Shown here one piece after another: positions 61,954 to 64,000 of a stretch of DNA of 64,000 bases. The stretch lies in assembly GCF_028621895.1 (NCBI RefSeq), contig NZ_CP117520.1:992001-1056000 (forward strand), written 5' to 3'. The stretch is from Acinetobacter sp. GSS19 (GTDB taxonomy: Bacteria; Pseudomonadota; Gammaproteobacteria; Pseudomonadales; Moraxellaceae). The notes under the pieces are model-generated. The model did not search any database and was not told the DNA's origin. It saw only the letters and a program-made list of their open reading frames with translations. How positions within the stretch are numbered: the first letter of the stretch is position 1; each line of letters opens with the position of its first letter. A program made the translations under genes and the position numbers.

Positions 61954-62385
61954 TTAACCGGAAATATATTGTCGTAATTGCTGAATCATTTTTTTTTGGT
62001 CTTCCATCGTAGCTTTCACTAAATCGCCAATCGATACAAGTCCCACTAATTTATCTTGATCAACTACAGGTAAATGACGTAAATGACGATCCGTAATCAG
62101 CTGTAAACAATCTTCCACCGTGTGTGACAAGGTCACGGTGAGTACGCTGCTGGTCATAATTTCATTGACAGTCGTGCTATAGGAAGAACGCTCCATGAGC
62201 GCGATCTTACGTGTGTAATCTCGTTCGGAGAGAATACCGACGATGCGATCTCCATCGGTGACCACTAAAGCCCCAATGCCTTTATCTGCCATGACCGAAA
62301 TGGCTTCTAGCACGGTAGAGTCTGGAGAAATGGTAAAAACCTGTTGATCAGCTTTGTGTTGAATTACTTGTGCTACATTGGTCAT
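61954..62385 (-). CDS. Tandem CBS-domain protein
   Basis: This 143-residue protein consists of two CBS domains (about residues 8-65 and 72-130), a Bateman module that binds adenosyl nucleotides. DKGIGALVVTDGDRIVGILSERDY and RHLPVVDQDKLVGLVSIGDL mark the ends of the two units. It has no catalytic domain, so a regulatory role is likely. AAGGA lies 9 bases before the ATG. Confidence 0.85.
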   Translation of the reverse strand: MTNVAQVIQHKADQQVFTISPDSTVLEAISVMADKGIGALVVTDGDRIVGILSERDYTRKIALMERSSYSTTVNEIMTSSVLTVTLSHTVEDCLQLITDRHLRHLPVVDQDKLVGLVSIGDLVKATMEDQKKMIQQLRQYISG

Positions 62386-62526
62386 GTCTTGTTATCCTTG
62401 CTCTTGTTATAGGGTTTTATTTTAAAGTAGCGGGATTCATAAATATTGCAAATACTTTTCAGTCACTTATCACGTATTTTTGAATAAAAAACCATCGGTT
62501 GTACAAAAGGGGACTTTAGGTTTGAA

Positions 62527-62901
62527 TTAAGCAGCCTGCCACAGCGAGTCCTGAAAAAAGAAATGACGCATCTGCTGGGTTGAAAGTTTCAGCTTGAGAC
62601 CTTTTGCGCTAAAAATGGCAGGTGTCACTTTTAGTCGAGACAAGGTGGGAAGCAAAGATTGCTGAAAATCATGCGGAGTAATTTTGCGCGGAGTGTAGCT
62701 CGGCCAGTGAATTTGAGCGTAACGGTGAGCTTGTACGCCATTTAGCCAAAAAGGAAAAGTAAAACCCTCTTGGTCTGATTTAATGGCCCAGCCCTGATGA
62801 TAAAGTCCCCAAAGGACCCCACAGTACATCATGCTTTTTAAGATGGAAATCTTGAGAATCAATTCTTGCGAAACAGGGGATAGGTGCTTGAACTTAGGCA
62901 T
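62527..62901 (-). CDS. DUF2750-like protein
   Basis: This 124-residue protein contains LYHQGWAIKSDQEGFTFPFW near residue 33, the pattern I know from DUF2750. A following W-x2-Y-x6-I-x3-F and LPTLSRLKVTPAIF segment also fits. The first 25 residues are a helix. No function is known. It is a single gene. Confidence 0.65.
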   Translation of the reverse strand: MPKFKHLSPVSQELILKISILKSMMYCGVLWGLYHQGWAIKSDQEGFTFPFWLNGVQAHRYAQIHWPSYTPRKITPHDFQQSLLPTLSRLKVTPAIFSAKGLKLKLSTQQMRHFFFQDSLWQAA

Positions 62902-63003
62902 AAGTCATTAGTGCGATTTGAACTTGGCCTTATTGTAGAAAAATTAGATGAAATTACCGTGTAAGCTTTGCTGAAAATCGTAAGTAAATATTAATTTTCC
63001 CAT

Positions 63004-63033
63004 AAAAAAACGCCACCTAAGTGACGTTTTTTT
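63004..63033 (-). terminator. Terminator of the Sel1-like gene
   Basis: AAAAAAACG-CAC and GTG-CGTTTTTTT (one bulge) pair around CTAA. It overlaps the stop codon of the gene at 63032. Confidence 0.8.
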
Positions 63034-63265
63034 ATGCTTTCATTGTGGCCATCTTTTGCCAGTATTGTGCTTTCATCGAGTCACGTTCAACGCGAAAACC
63101 TTGATAGTACAGTTCAGCTAAGAATAGTGCAGCTTTACCATGACCCGCACGTGCTGCTTCTTCCAACTGTTTTACAGCATCTTGGAAATTCATTTGCGAT
63201 TGAATCGTACTAACTGCAGTTGCGTAAGTATGTTCTAAGTCATGGTGAGAGATGTGTTGAATCAT
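63032..63265 (-). CDS. Small single Sel1-like-repeat protein
   Basis: This 77-residue protein has an N-terminal helix and one Sel1-like unit (residues 38-73): AARAGHGKAALFLAELYYQG followed by AQYWQKMA. Most Sel1 proteins have several such units, so this is a minimal form. It has no signal peptide. GGAG lies 6 bases ahead of the ATG. It is a possible adapter; function unknown. Confidence 0.65.
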   Translation of the reverse strand: MIQHISHHDLEHTYATAVSTIQSQMNFQDAVKQLEEAARAGHGKAALFLAELYYQGFRVERDSMKAQYWQKMATMKA

Positions 63266-63483
63266 ATTAACTCCTTATTCTAATTATGATTACGACGCTT
63301 AGACCCTTTTGGTCTTCATATTAATTTACTCGTTCTATGTGAAACTAATATTACAGATACCCATCTGTGTCAATCTCTATATAGGTGTATTTTTAATAAT
63401 TTCAAGATTACATGATTAAACAATAATCAAAAAGTTTTTTTATTAAAATTAATAGGAAAGAAAGTGCTAACAAGGAGAATAAC

Positions 63484-63840
63484 ATGAAAACACTCGACGG
63501 TTTTAATTTTGATGTTCCCCCTACGGACTCACAAATTGTTTCATTGGCGCAGTATCATCGACAACAACTCGATGAGGCGGTTTTTCATCATGAAATTCAT
63601 TTAGGGAATTTCTGTCTTGGTCAACGCAAAAAAGTGAAAGATTTGGTACATGAATTACCACCTGAACAGCGCCGACATTTCTATCTGGTTTACGATGGCG
63701 AGTTACGCCGTATCGCCGATGATGAAGATCTACATCCTGCAGATGCTGAATCTGGTGTAAGTGTATTTGCTATTTTTCTTGTACTGGTGATTATTGCCAC
63801 TATTCTATATTTGGCCGTAATTCCACCGATTGTAGGTTAA
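63484..63840 (+). CDS. Small tail-anchored hypothetical protein
   Basis: This 118-residue protein has a soluble charged N-terminal region and one C-terminal membrane segment at about residues 92-115 (SVFAIFLVLVIIATILYLAV). AAGGAG lies just upstream of the ATG. An acidic stretch, DDEDLHPADAESG, precedes the helix. No family is recognised; the topology suggests a cytoplasmic domain on the inner membrane. Confidence 0.65.
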   Translation: MKTLDGFNFDVPPTDSQIVSLAQYHRQQLDEAVFHHEIHLGNFCLGQRKKVKDLVHELPPEQRRHFYLVYDGELRRIADDEDLHPADAESGVSVFAIFLVLVIIATILYLAVIPPIVG

Positions 63841-63865
63841 ACGTTTTTGCTACCTACTTGTTTAG

Positions 63866-63900
63866 CGCAAGAGTAAACTCCAGATTTGCTCTTGCGTTTT
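63866..63900 (+). terminator. Terminator after the tail-anchored protein gene
   Basis: CGCAAGAG and CTCTTGCG pair around a 15-base loop and are followed by TTTT, about 25 bases past the stop codon. The remaining 100 bases of the window show no gene. Confidence 0.78.
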
Positions 63901-64000
63901 GATCTTGTGCTTCAGCTTGTTGCTTCCTAAACTATCTCGAACTCGAGGTAATGTATGCAACATCTTTTTAGTAGGTTCTCTCTCTATATATCCAGATTAA

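Overview
The window is chromosomal DNA from a gammaproteobacterium of the genus Acinetobacter. The genus call rests on recognisable protein sequences and on gene orders such as pyrG-kdsA-eno-ftsB-ispD, ybaB-recR-rnd-ycgL and the ben/cat and mop/mph-type aromatic genes. It is made from memory of these families and was not checked by a search. The species is not resolved. I see no rRNA, tRNA, CRISPR array, insertion sequence or prophage.

Layout. Positions 1-8450 hold housekeeping and general metabolism: lipoprotein, fructose-bisphosphate aldolase, EamA transporter, nitroreductase, HpcH-type aldolase, lpxH, ppiB, glnS and a GST. An LRAT-domain protein (8466-8999) follows. Positions 9426-17151 are a phenol degradation unit. 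It has a six-subunit phenol hydroxylase operon (mphKLMNOP, minus strand) with a catechol 1,2-dioxygenase gene (catA) at its 3' end, and a divergent phenol-sensing sigma54 activator gene (mphR/mopR). Between the two lie a sigma54 promoter, an IHF-like site and two upstream activator palindromes. Positions 17195-22596 hold trmA, a sirtuin, a tandem glycine riboswitch in front of a DadA-family oxidoreductase gene, and an MHS-type transporter gene.

Positions 22806-34875 are the core of the window. They form one 12-gene minus-strand operon, catB-catC-catA-benABCDE-catIJFD, read divergently from a single BenM-type LysR regulator. Together the two clusters encode phenol to catechol, benzoate to catechol, and catechol through cis,cis-muconate and 3-oxoadipate to succinyl-CoA plus acetyl-CoA. 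The two catA copies (9426-10346 and 31363-32283) are almost identical, and the similarity stops at the ORF borders. Strong hairpins without U-tracts sit between several cistrons of both operons.

After a 1.07-kb gene-free stretch, 35943-64000 returns to core genes. These are fadH, pyrG-kdsA-eno-ftsB-ispD, ispF, a DAHP synthase, a TauE-type permease, lpxB, a porin, HIT and YARHG proteins, metZ, ybaB-recR, rnd-ycgL, a MoxR/VWA pair followed by a trpB-like gene without trpA, and several small conserved or hypothetical genes.

The most notable points are the fused ben-cat operon under one BenM-like regulator, the catA pair that looks homogenised, the complete sigma54/IHF/UAS promoter, the glycine riboswitch on an amino-acid oxidoreductase gene, the intercistronic hairpins, and the orphan TrpB. 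I found no clearly unprecedented multigene system.
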